64,000 bases of DNA, taken from Ktedonospora formicarum. Its GTDB lineage: Bacteria > Chloroflexota > Ktedonobacteria > Ktedonobacterales > Ktedonobacteraceae. The notes under the pieces were generated by a model that was not told the origin of the DNA, ran no database searches, and was given only the letters and a program-made list of their open reading frames with translations. Made by a program: the position numbers and the translations under genes. This document shows positions 44,773 to 53,180 of the stretch, one piece after another. The number at the start of each line of letters is the position of its first letter. Positions within the stretch are counted from its first letter, which is position 1. Location of the stretch: positions 248,001-312,000 of the forward strand of contig NZ_BNJF01000004.1 in the NCBI RefSeq assembly GCF_016587355.1. Reading direction: 5' to 3'.

Positions 44773-45129
44773 TCAGGAGCCTTCTAATGGCGTCTCTTGT
44801 CCTTCCTTCTCATCCTGGTTTTTCCGATTCCAGGGAACCCTCTCGATGGCCTCCCAGAGATGAGAGAGCGGAACTTCCTGATAGGCGAAGACATCTTCAT
44901 CGCGTTCGAGTATCCGCTTCACACGCTGCCGGAATGTGGTGGCTTCTTGTTTCACCAGGAGCCAGATAACTCCTTCATGACGGCGCTTGCTCACACCACT
45001 ATAGATAATCCGCGCTGCTTGGGAAGCCTCGATGTGAATATGATCTTGAAGTTCTTCAAACAATTGTTGGGTGCTGCCCTCGCGCACAAGCAGCACAAAC
45101 AACGTGCTATGAGAGAACGGATGTAACAT
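44773..45129 (-). CDS. Hypothetical protein, 118 aa, coupled to the receiver gene
   Basis: Its start at 45129 overlaps the end of the CheY-like gene (stop at 45107), so the two are probably translated together. Residues 8-30 (TLFVLLVREGSTQQLFEELQDHI) and 50-95 form alternating strands and helices; a Roadblock-like or small alpha/beta fold is possible. No catalytic motif is visible. Confidence 0.6.
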   Translation of the reverse strand: MLHPFSHSTLFVLLVREGSTQQLFEELQDHIHIEASQAARIIYSGVSKRRHEGVIWLLVKQEATTFRQRVKRILERDEDVFAYQEVPLSHLWEAIERVPWNRKNQDEKEGQETPLEGS

Positions 45130-45532
45130 GTGTGCCCCTCTCTCTCAGTGTGCTTCTCGATATGAGCAGTTGGGAGGCACACTCACAAATCGTTGCGGGA
45201 AGAAATGGTTTGGAAATGTGGCCCTCCCCACCTGCCAAGCGGCATTTAAGGTGATCGATCACGCCATCATAGCGCGTGAGGAAAATCACAGGAATATGTG
45301 CCAAGCGCTCAGAGTGTTTGATGCGAAGCGCCACTTGATACCCATTTAACTTCGGCATATTAAGATCCAGAAACACCAGATCAGGAAGAGGCGTATGTGG
45401 TTGTGATAAGTGATGGAGCGCCTCCACGCCATCTGGAAAACTCTGGACGAGAAAACCTTCGTGTGCTAAGAACACTTCAGCGATCCTCCTGATCGTCGGG
45501 GAATCGTCGATAATAGCTATAGATCCACGCAT
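45107..45532 (-). CDS. CheY-like single-domain response regulator
   Basis: 141 residues from ATG 45532. Acidic pocket D9/D10 (IIDDSPTIRRIAEV), phospho-acceptor Asp56 (LVFLDLNMPKLNGYQV), Thr86 (FLTRYD) and Lys108 (ISKPFLP) are all present, so it should be phosphorylated. No output domain; 20 extra residues at the C terminus. It heads the minus-strand operon that continues to 38656. No histidine kinase is encoded in the window. Confidence 0.9.
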   Translation of the reverse strand: MRGSIAIIDDSPTIRRIAEVFLAHEGFLVQSFPDGVEALHHLSQPHTPLPDLVFLDLNMPKLNGYQVALRIKHSERLAHIPVIFLTRYDGVIDHLKCRLAGGEGHISKPFLPATICECASQLLISRSTLRERGTHVTSVLS

Positions 45533-45653
45533 GGAAGCCTCCAACAGAATGAGACGTGTAACGTTCTTTCCCATTAGCGAAACATGTTCGAGAAGAGCAA
45601 ATTCCTTTTGCAGTGCCAGAGACTATTTTACGTGTATTTCCAGACAAACAGAA

Positions 45654-45706
45654 TTTTTTTTTAACGTTTCTTTCACACTTTTTACACACTTTTTTACGTC
45701 TTTTTT
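45654..45706 (+). promoter_or_regulatory. Phased T-tracts upstream of the truncated XRE gene
   Basis: T-runs centred near 45658, 45670, 45681, 45692 and 45703 repeat every ~11 bp, the signature of intrinsically curved DNA. A matching set lies at 51405-51465 before the full-length paralogue. About 150 bp further on, TTGGCAGTGTGC-TATACT could be a promoter. Confidence 0.5.
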
Positions 45707-45902
45707 CACCATAGGAGAGATTTGAAAAGCATTATTCAATATGAAGGTTGTATAGAGCGAAATCCGTGCAAAAGCATAGATAGAACAGCTGTTGGCAGTG
45801 TGCTATACTCCGATCAATGGATGGTGATGGTCTGTAGCACCCTCCAAAGGCAGTTCCACCGCAGTGATCTCATGATCTCGCCGTCGCAGAAGGGATATGA
45901 AC

Positions 45903-46397
45903 ATGGAAGAACTGCAGAGGCAAAGAAACGAACTCCCACCGCCGGGTACGTTCCCAAATCATCTTGACCAACGTATTCGTCATCTGGGTTTCCAAAAAGC
46001 ACGGCTTGCAAAAGAGCTTGACGTGAGTCTAACCACATTCTCTCTCTATGTGACGGGCAGCTGTGTGGTGCCTCACGACCTGCGTGCAGTGTTCGCAGAC
46101 GCACTCACATGTTCCGTAGACGAGCTTTTCCCTTCCTATGCGCAAAAGACTCCCTCGCAGGTATGTGTGCAAGAAAAGTTGCACATACAACTACAGCATC
46201 ACCCATCCGCAAGCCCTTCTGCCAGTTCATGTTTTTCGGTCGATATCATCCCAACCACGGGGGCACTCTGGTTTGCGCTGAAACAGAAACAATGGGAGAT
46301 GCTTGTTGAGTCTTATTCAGGGGATATTGCCTCTTGTAGTACCCTTCAATCCCAACTTGATCAGGAGTTTGATCTGCTCACGCGTAAATCTCCCTGA
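45903..46397 (+). pseudogene. XRE-family regulator, truncated duplicate
   Basis: From ATG 45903 (AGAAGGGAT upstream) it is nearly identical to the start of the gene at 51662. HTH: LDQRIRHLGFQKARLAKELDVSLTTFSLYVTG. After LQSQLDQE the frame is lost (FDLLTRKSP, stop), although DNA similarity (CAATCC...GTCTCCATCGG) continues ~40 bp. The TPR region is missing. The ~200 bp upstream are also duplicated. It may still make a 164-residue HTH protein that competes for the same operators. Confidence 0.75.
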
Positions 46398-46613
46398 ATG
46401 CGTCTGCAATCCGTGTCCTCCATCGGCTCTGTGGGACCCACGGATTGCACAACGAGATTCAAAAAAACGGAATAGAAAAGGAAACACATACCATCTCATG
46501 TCCAACATGCTTGCCAGTCTGGAGGGGTTTCGCGTCAGTTTTCAACCTGCTGAACCAGAGTGAAGTGTGATTCGCCCCGGAAAGGCGTGTTTTCAACAAA
46601 GGAGAAAGAACCT

Positions 46614-46946
46614 ATGGCAACCATTCTTCCCAAAGAGCAGCTTGAAAATGGCTACTTGTTTCAAGGAAAGAACTATGGAGATATACCCATTTCGTTTTTC
46701 TGGATGCAGCTTCCGCCTGATGGAGAACCCAAGCTACACTACCACCCATATGACGAGATTTTTATCGTTCTGGAGGGTCGCGCCACGTTCACGGTGGGTG
46801 AGAATACGTTAGAGGTCGAGGCAGGAAACGTCGTAATCGGCCCAGCCAATGTGCCTCACAAGTTCAGCAGAGCGGGTTCGGAGAACTTGAGAATCGTCAC
46901 GATCCATCCGAGTCCAAAGACCATCGGAACACGAGCTGAGGACTGA
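46614..46946 (+). CDS. Cupin-domain protein
   Basis: 110 residues from ATG 46614, with AAAGGAGAAAGAACCT upstream. KLHYHPYDEIFIVLEGRATFTVGE is cupin motif 1 with two His and a Glu for metal binding, and GNVVIGPANVPHKFSRAG is motif 2 with the third His. It forms a small single-domain beta barrel. The substrate is unknown; such proteins can be dioxygenases, isomerases or sensors. The next gene starts 50 bp downstream. Confidence 0.88.
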   Translation: MATILPKEQLENGYLFQGKNYGDIPISFFWMQLPPDGEPKLHYHPYDEIFIVLEGRATFTVGENTLEVEAGNVVIGPANVPHKFSRAGSENLRIVTIHPSPKTIGTRAED

Positions 46947-46996
46947 GACAAGGAACGGTTACACGAAAGCACACTCTATGGCCTATGAGGACACGC

Positions 46997-47287
46997 ATGG
47001 GAAACAACACATCTATCGATGAGCAAAAGACTGAAATCCAAACACCCAAGAGCCAAATTTGGTGGCAGCAATGGAAACATCTCGTACATGCATCCACCTT
47101 AGCCATGGTCGTTGGAATACTCCTAGGATGGGTATTCATCAAAGGAGGATCTGCTCTGATCTCGAACCATCTGTCCTTTGGAGTACTCGTTGAGCAAATA
47201 GGGGCATCTATCATCATTGGAGGAATTTCCTCCCCACTGTGGCTAGGCCTTTTTCTCTTCTTTGGCTTGAGAAAGAGGCGGAAGTAA
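46997..47287 (+). CDS. Small membrane protein, 96 aa
   Basis: From ATG 46997 (GAGG 7 nt upstream; ATG 46985 also possible). Two hydrophobic helices (TLAMVVGILLGWVFIKGG and IIIGGISSPLWLGLFLFFGL) are joined by a short outer loop, with a positively charged end RKRRK. No family recognised. It probably shares a transcript with the cupin gene. The IS701-like element begins 35 bp downstream. Confidence 0.6.
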   Translation: MGNNTSIDEQKTEIQTPKSQIWWQQWKHLVHASTLAMVVGILLGWVFIKGGSALISNHLSFGVLVEQIGASIIIGGISSPLWLGLFLFFGLRKRRK

Positions 47288-47321
47288 GCAGGTGGGCTTC
47301 ACCTATTGTTCCAGACAGCTG

Positions 47322-48789
47322 AGCTCGACTTTGTACATTTCCAACTAAAAACAGGCAGCGAAAAGCAGACGATCAAGCGTGGAACGAGGGAGCAATCCCA
47401 CATCAGGATCAGACCCCGATGTGGGAATAATCTGCTGGTGCCAGATGAGCTGCCGTACCGCCGCCAGCACATCATGAAAGGTGGCAGCTGTTTTGCGATA
47501 CCAAGCAGTCTGCTCAATATGGATTGACTTGTGACAAGCGAGCTGATGGCCAATGAGGGCCACCAAGCTGTAGGTAGCTAACAACAAGGGCGTGCTACGC
47601 TCAATTGCGAGATCCGACCATTGCCTCTGGGTTTCGATGCCCAAATGGGCACGTGACTCCTCAAACGTGCATTCCAGGCTCCAGCGTTTCATGAAGGTGC
47701 GGATGATCCGGAGGGCATCAAGGCTTGGATCAGTACACATGAGAGCTTTCGATTCCCGCTTGCCCTCTGGATCACGAGTCAGGACCCAGCGAATAGGCAA
47801 AGGAGGAGAGCCGAAGCGGTACCACAGAGCCGTCCCGCTGCACCACTGCACCTTTCGCTTGCCTTGCCCGTACCAGAGGAGCTCCTCTTCTTGCCAGTAC
47901 GTCTCAGGATCAGCAAGCACCTGCTCCAAAGAAGGAAGGCGTGGTCCCACCACCTGGGGCTTACCCCCCTTGCGGCGCTGCTCGATGGGAGGGGGAAGCT
48001 CTCGTAAGACGCTATCCAAGCGCATAGAAGTGATGGTGCTCACCTGGCGTTTGCTGGCGTGGACTCCCAATTCCAGCACATTGTAGGCGCTATCGCCCAG
48101 CACCCGAAACTGGCGGTCTGGAAGCCAACGATGCAACAGGCTGATCATCTGGGCCGCCCACATGGCGATGGTTTTGTGCCGTTTGCCCAGGCTTTCACTC
48201 ACCGAGGGGGAGGTAGTCAGCACCACCAGGAAGGGCAAGGCCCAGGGCTGCTTGCAAAAGTTGGGGGTGACGACCACGGCCATGACCATCCAGCGCAACC
48301 CAGGGCTACTGACGGAGCGTTCTTTGCTGGAAAGGTGGCTGTCGCGATAGTGCCCGCGCTTGCTGATCTGGGCTCCCCATCGTCGTTCCAGCGTTTCGTC
48401 AATACCGATATCAATGGGAGCATCTGCCGGGACAAACGTTTCAAGGATGAGCTGCAATAAACACCGGCTGGCTGCCAATGGCGACCAACGGGCTCGATTG
48501 AGCACCTGATGATACAAGCTCCAATTCTCCGTGTGCTGCTCCCCGCTAAAGCGTAAGGCACTACAAACGGTTCGGCGGCCATGCGCGAGAAGCGTTCCCG
48601 TGAGTAAGATCATCAGTTTTCTCCAGGTTGGAGCAGTGAAGAGTGGCCCCATTTCGGCCACAACGTTTAAAATAGTTTCTGGAAGGGGCATGCATTTCTC
48701 CTGAGATCAGATTGGCTTTGAGCAGCTCTATCTTATCTCATTGAGGAATCCATGCCTTCCTTCTTCGTCATTTTGTACAAAGTCGAGCT
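47322..48789. mobile_element. IS701-like insertion sequence
   Basis: AGCTCGACTTTGTACA at 47322-47337 is repeated exactly in inverted orientation at 48774-48789. The 1468-bp element holds one intact transposase gene on the minus strand. I could not settle the target duplication: TGA or CTGA-like bases occur on both sides. Confidence 0.8.
47345..48691 (-). CDS. IS701/IS4-type DDE transposase
   Basis: 448 residues, ATG 48691 after AGGAGAAATGC. IDIGIDETLERRWG carries the first catalytic Asp, and FRVLGDSAYNVLEL the second. MKRWSLECTFEESRAHLGIETQRQW is the YREK-like Glu box. This layout fits the DDE_5/IS701 group better than classical IS4. The reading frame is complete, so the element is probably active. 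Confidence 0.85.
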   Translation of the reverse strand: MPLPETILNVVAEMGPLFTAPTWRKLMILLTGTLLAHGRRTVCSALRFSGEQHTENWSLYHQVLNRARWSPLAASRCLLQLILETFVPADAPIDIGIDETLERRWGAQISKRGHYRDSHLSSKERSVSSPGLRWMVMAVVVTPNFCKQPWALPFLVVLTTSPSVSESLGKRHKTIAMWAAQMISLLHRWLPDRQFRVLGDSAYNVLELGVHASKRQVSTITSMRLDSVLRELPPPIEQRRKGGKPQVVGPRLPSLEQVLADPETYWQEEELLWYGQGKRKVQWCSGTALWYRFGSPPLPIRWVLTRDPEGKRESKALMCTDPSLDALRIIRTFMKRWSLECTFEESRAHLGIETQRQWSDLAIERSTPLLLATYSLVALIGHQLACHKSIHIEQTAWYRKTAATFHDVLAAVRQLIWHQQIIPTSGSDPDVGLLPRSTLDRLLFAACF

Positions 48790-48847
48790 GAGGAGGAGAA
48801 TATGTTCTGGGAGCGCGGCTGGCATCAACATCAAAAGGTGCTTCATC

Positions 48848-48890
48848 TAGCACACTGCAAGCCCTCCTCTGGAGGGCTTGCAGTGTGCTA
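48848..48890. other. 43-bp perfect hairpin
   Basis: TAGCACACTGCAAGCCCTCC pairs over all 20 bp with GGAGGGCTTGCAGTGTGCTA, with a 3-nt loop TCT. It lies between the IS701-like element and the 150-bp inverted repeat. There is no T-tract. It may be a transcription stop of the disrupted region, or a REP-like or IS-related structure. Confidence 0.6.
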
Positions 48891-48933
48891 TGAACGTCCT
48901 GATCGTGTCATGCGGAAGCAGGAAGCAATAGAT

Positions 48934-50421
48934 GGTAAATGCCGTACCAAGTGAGCGGGTTTTGCCCGCCGATGGAAGCACTTGCCCTCCCATGTGAGCA
49001 CTGGTACCAAACTCCTTGAGCAAACCGCTTCACATCTGGGTATCAGCAGAGAAGAGTGGAAATAACAACGAGATCTACACCCCTAGTTGGTCCGATGGGG
49101 AGTATGCAATTTGACACACTGGCGTATGAGGTGGTTGTGCTGCATGCAGGCTAGGTAGGACAGCGTTTTAGCGGCCTGATCTCTCCGCGTTGACCTGAGC
49201 TGCAGCCGCAGTCAAGCAACAACTGGACCCATGCCAGATCCGTCTTTATCCTCGTCGCCGCCGCTAGTAGTAAACAGGTGCGCGGTTCTCCATTGGGGTC
49301 AACGCGCAGACATGAGGCGCAAGCGCTTTTTCAGTCAGGATACAACATATGCTACAATAAAGCCTAAAAGCAGAGATACACATGGATGCAAAGGAATAAC
49401 AAAATGCAACAAACAGCGGGAGAGATGTTCTATTATCGCCTGAGCAGCGCTATCGAAGCACAGGATCTTGCCACCCTGGAAACTCTATATCATCCCGACG
49501 CCACCCTGATCTCCCTCACGACTGGACAGATCATCCAGGGGCGAGCCGCCATCATGGCAACCATCAAACAGACCCTCTCAGTCACCAGTCCCATCAAACC
49601 GATAGCCATTGAGAGCTTCGTTGAACTCTCGGATGATATTATCTGTGTCGAGGCCACCCAGTCTACTCGCTTCACCCAGAACCGCCAGGCCTATGATATC
49701 TATTTGCTCCAGGCAGGCGTCATACGCAATCATTTCAGCGGCATGATTTCGCCACGTCAGCCCGCTACTCCACTCCATCTCGGAGCCCCAGCCACACCTG
49801 AGCAGCACTTTCACCGTCGCTACTGGACCGCTCGACAGGCACAGAATCTCGCCCAACTTCGCACCCTCTATCACCCCGACACTATCAGTATCTCCGTCAG
49901 CGGCGGTTCCGTCACCCAGGGATACGATACCATTGAGAACAACTTTCAACAAGAGACGCGCGAATTGGGTCCTTCGCGGCTCAAGGCTCTCACCCGCTTC
50001 ATCGAAGATTCCGATCTGATCTGCACCGAAGGGACCTTCACCATTGATATAGACCCCGGCATGTCTCTTACCAGGGTTCCCCTAGATCTGCAATTCTACA
50101 ACATCTTTCTCCTGCGGGCCGGAGTCATTCGCCTGACCTTCAGTGGCCTCATTTCCCCCCGCCCCGCCGAACTCAAAGAGGCTTTCAAGCTCATTGCCGA
50201 GCGTCGCCGCAAAGCGCTGGGCATGACGTGGGACGCCTTTATAACCTCCCGGCGCCGCTGGGGGTTATAAGGGGTGTGGATCTCGTTGTTATTTCCACTC
50301 TTCTCTGCTGATACCCCAGATGTGAAGCGGTTTGCTCAAGGAGTTTTGTACCAGTGCTCACATGGGAGGGCAAGTGCTTCCATCGGCGGGCAAAACCCGC
50401 TCACTTGGTACGGCATTTACC
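48934..50421. repeat. 1.49-kb unit bounded by 150-bp inverted repeats
   Basis: 48934-49083 and 50271-50421 are inverted copies that differ by two substitutions and one or two single-base changes. The unit encloses only the SnoaL-like gene and its promoter region. The right arm continues into a transposase fragment (HLPIEKLVQRYEAVQ), and its own frame (GKCFHRRAKPAHLVR) looks like the same protein. The arms therefore seem to be an inverted duplication of part of an ISL3-type gene. Region 49084-49403 has a likely -10 box TACAAT near 49350. Confidence 0.85.
49404..50270 (+). CDS. Tandem SnoaL/NTF2-like domain protein
   Basis: 288 residues from ATG 49404, preceded by AAAGGAATAACAAA. Two related halves of the NTF2 fold occur: residues ~8-125 (EAQDLATLETLYHPDATLISL...GRAAIMATIKQTL...FSGMISPR) and ~140-260 (QAQNLAQLRTLYHPDTISISV...GYDTIENNFQQE...FSGLISPR). 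The identical closing motif FSG(M/L)ISPR shows internal duplication. SnoaL-like proteins act as cyclases, hydrolases or small-ligand binders; no specific substrate can be given. The gene fills the inverted-repeat unit, its stop abutting the right arm. Confidence 0.75.
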   Translation: MQQTAGEMFYYRLSSAIEAQDLATLETLYHPDATLISLTTGQIIQGRAAIMATIKQTLSVTSPIKPIAIESFVELSDDIICVEATQSTRFTQNRQAYDIYLLQAGVIRNHFSGMISPRQPATPLHLGAPATPEQHFHRRYWTARQAQNLAQLRTLYHPDTISISVSGGSVTQGYDTIENNFQQETRELGPSRLKALTRFIEDSDLICTEGTFTIDIDPGMSLTRVPLDLQFYNIFLLRAGVIRLTFSGLISPRPAELKEAFKLIAERRRKALGMTWDAFITSRRRWGL

Positions 50422-50562
50422 AATAGAGAAGCTTGTCCAGCGCTATGAAGCCGTGCAGAAATTGGTGAAGGAAGGAATCAGCCATCGGGAAATTGCACGA
50501 CGACTGCACATGCACCGAGAGTCAGTCATCCGCTCTGCTAGGGCCGATCACTTTCCCGAAAA
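50354..50562 (+). pseudogene. ISL3-type transposase fragment
   Basis: The frame reads GKCFHRRAKPAHLVRHLPI, then LVQRYEAVQKLVKEGISHRE and IARRLHMHRESVIRSARADHFPE, the internal helix-turn-helix insertion of ISL3 transposases from Chloroflexi. After HFPEN the sequence changes to the opposite-strand ISKra4 remnant. Neither N terminus nor DDE domain is present. Confidence 0.65.
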
Positions 50563-51123
50563 CCAAAGCAGCCATCTCGGCTTCTGCTGTTTGCGCCACT
50601 TCCATGTATGCACCCATGTGCTCAGTGAGTCGGCGGGCAGTTTCGGCAGTACTCAGTATGCCAAGGAGTGTGGCGAGCATCTGTGCTGCCTGTTCGAAAG
50701 GCATCCAACCGGCGAGGTGGACTAGATGCTCCTGCTGGCGAGGAGCCAGTGTTCCTGGCAGCAAGCCAAGCTCCTCATCGAGGGGAAAAAGACCATGTCG
50801 GCAGATGGGACACTAACCGTAGGTTCTCTCCAGCTGGACGCATTCTCCGCCATTACCTTGTAGGGTTCGCTGGCGCTTGCCTCGTAACTGTAAGGGAACG
50901 GCGCAGGTAGGACACAAGGGGGCTGGCTGTTCGGATATTTCCCCCACTCGCGGTTCGCGCTCGCCTGAGCAGCCTCTTGCAGGATCTGTGCCTCCAGTTG
51001 CATCATGCGTCGATGCACCTCGTCTTCGATCTCCACAAAGGTCGCTATAGGATGGGCTTGCCGCCACGTTTTGATGTTCGTCAGGATCTCGGCGCTCTTG
51101 TGAAGCCAAGCACGTTCATCCAT
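50535..51123 (-). pseudogene. ISKra4-type transposase, N-terminal remnant
   Basis: From ATG 51123 the frame reads MDERAWLHKSAEILTNIKTW...FVEIEDEVHRRMMQLEAQILQ. In a second frame it continues LCPTCAVPLQLRGKRQRTLQ and GNGGECVQLERTYG (zinc ribbon), and in a third LLPGTLAPRQQEHLVHLAGW...AETARRLTEHMGAYMEVAQTAEAE. This order is typical of ISKra4 elements. Two frameshifts and loss of the catalytic domain make it inactive. It abuts the ISL3 fragment, so several IS insertions have collapsed here. Confidence 0.7.
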
Positions 51124-51404
51124 TTTTCTTCTGCCTGCTCCTTTTCTTTCAGATCCGACTATCGTAGCATCTTTCCTTTGGCCTAAACAGACTCGACGCA
51201 AAAAAATGTGGGACACCCATTGGCACAAGGCAACTAGGAAGAAACTAACACCAGGAACTTTTTCCGAATAATTTGATCAACGCATATAGTGTCAGGTCTA
51301 CTAAAGATAATGGTAGCCGAAGCTCTTAATGTGAATTCCACCACATATTTAGAGAAGAGCATGTTCTTTTTCCCATACAGAAATCATTCCACATGTATTG
51401 GCAA

Positions 51405-51465
51405 TTTTTCGCCATTTTTTAAACTCTTCTTTCACGTTTTTTTCACTCTTTTTTGCGTCTTTTTT
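51405..51465 (+). promoter_or_regulatory. Phased T-tracts upstream of the XRE-TPR gene
   Basis: T-runs centred near 51407, 51417, 51428, 51440, 51451 and 51462 are spaced 10-12 bp apart, implying a bent promoter region. The 190 bp after them to ATG 51662 are almost identical to 45715-45902. The gap from 51124 to 51404 shows nothing else. Confidence 0.5.
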
Positions 51466-51661
51466 AATTATGGGAGCTATTTAGACAGCATTATTTAACA
51501 TGAAGGTTGTATACAGCAAAATCCGTGCAAAAGCATAGATAGAACAGTTGTTGACAGTGTGCTATACTCCGATCAATGGATGGTGATGGCCTGTAGCACC
51601 CTCCAAAGGCAGTTCCACCACAGTGATCTCATGCTCTCGCCGTTGCAGAAGGGAGATGGAC

Positions 51662-53140
51662 ATGGAAGAACAGCAGAGGCAAAGAAACGAACTCCCACCG
51701 CCGGGTACGTTCCCAAATCATCTTGACCAACGTATTCGTCATCTGGGCTTCCAAAAAGCACGGCTTGCAAAAGAGCTTGACGTGAGTCCAACCACATTCT
51801 CTCTCTATGTGACGGGTCGTCGTGCAGTGCCTCATGACCTGCGAACACCGCACACAGGCGCACTCACGTGTTCCGTTGATGAGCTTTTCCCTCCCTATGC
51901 GCAAGAGACTCCCTCGCAGGTAGGTTTGCAAGAGAAGTTGCACACACAACGACAGCATCATCCACGCATCGCCCATCAGCAAGCCCTTCTGCCAGTTCAT
52001 GTTTTTTCGGTCGATATCATCTCGACCACAGGTGTACTTTGGTTTGCGCTAAAACAAAAACAATGGAAGATGCTTGTTGAATCTTATTCAGGGGATGTCG
52101 CCTCTTGTAGTACCCTTCAATCCCAACTTGATCAGGAATATATGTACTCACGCCGTCAATCCCTTGTCTCCATTGCCGCTTTGCCCATCTTGTTTATTGC
52201 AAGATTAGGGAAGGGTGCAGAGACCCCTTCCTATGGTGCAGAAGATCTCTTACCCTATTGTGCCGCCAGTGTGACGGCTTGTTGGCATCTCATGAGGGGC
52301 AGTGATTTTGCCATCGTAGAGGAAATCATTGCCAAATATGTACCTGCTCTGGAATATCTCGCTCAACATCCCTCAGCCTATCAGACAGAAGCTGCTCGAC
52401 TGGCAACCCAAGTGTTTCGTCTGCGGGGCATCCTCGCGTTACATCGTGATGATCAACATGCACGCGAAACCTATTTTCGGCAAGCTGTTCTCTATGGGAA
52501 AATGCTCCATGCTCCCGATCTACGCACAGCAGCGCTCATCTCCCTGGCGTATCATCAGTCCAATCCCAACCATGCAGGAAACGTGTATGAGCAAGCCCTT
52601 CCTTTAGATCATACACAGGTTCCACTGCTTCAATCTCGCCTCTATGCAGAATTAGCAGTCGTTTCTGCGAAGAAGAAACAGCACCAACTGGCACTTGAAT
52701 ATCTCAGGCGTTCACAAGATCTCTATCCTGAGCAACAGGAGCGCGATCCGAGCTTTCTCTGCGCTGAATTTAGCCCCTCCTCCTTGATTATGGAGAATGG
52801 AAGAACCTACCTCGCATTACATGAATACTTTCCTGATGCTGGCTATGATCACCAAGCGATGCAGACCTTCCAACGCCTCTCGGCGACCCCAGAAGAATGC
52901 GTTATTCCTGAACGGATTCGTATGGAAGTGATTAATTATCAGGCCAAAGCGGACCTGTACGAGAAAAAGCTTGATATGGCATGCGAGTTTCTCGCCAAAG
53001 GAATAGAAGGGGCGCAGCAGCTTGGCAGTAAGAAACGGAGGCGAGAGGCATGGGAAACGTACCAGGCAATGAAGCAGCGCTATCCAGATGAAAAGCGACT
53101 CGAACAGATTGCCGACCTCTTTGTCGCAACAAGTCACTAA
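51662..53140 (+). CDS. XRE-family regulator with TPR sensor region
   Basis: 492 residues from ATG 51662 (AGAAGGGAG upstream). HTH at ~17-70: LDQRIRHLGFQKARLAKELDVSPTTFSLYVTGRRAVPHDL. A spacer follows, then from ~170 helical TPR-like repeats (ARLATQVFRLRGILALHRDDQ, HARETYFRQAVLYGKML, QLALEYLRRSQDLYPEQ). The build resembles quorum-sensing RRNPP-type and Streptomyces HTH-TPR regulators, in which the TPR part binds a peptide or protein. It is 40 bp upstream of an SDR gene on the same strand. Its N terminus is duplicated at 45903. Confidence 0.85.
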   Translation: MEEQQRQRNELPPPGTFPNHLDQRIRHLGFQKARLAKELDVSPTTFSLYVTGRRAVPHDLRTPHTGALTCSVDELFPPYAQETPSQVGLQEKLHTQRQHHPRIAHQQALLPVHVFSVDIISTTGVLWFALKQKQWKMLVESYSGDVASCSTLQSQLDQEYMYSRRQSLVSIAALPILFIARLGKGAETPSYGAEDLLPYCAASVTACWHLMRGSDFAIVEEIIAKYVPALEYLAQHPSAYQTEAARLATQVFRLRGILALHRDDQHARETYFRQAVLYGKMLHAPDLRTAALISLAYHQSNPNHAGNVYEQALPLDHTQVPLLQSRLYAELAVVSAKKKQHQLALEYLRRSQDLYPEQQERDPSFLCAEFSPSSLIMENGRTYLALHEYFPDAGYDHQAMQTFQRLSATPEECVIPERIRMEVINYQAKADLYEKKLDMACEFLAKGIEGAQQLGSKKRRREAWETYQAMKQRYPDEKRLEQIADLFVATSH

Positions 53141-53180
53141 AATCACGCGATCATGAATATTTAGAGGGAGAAGACGACCA

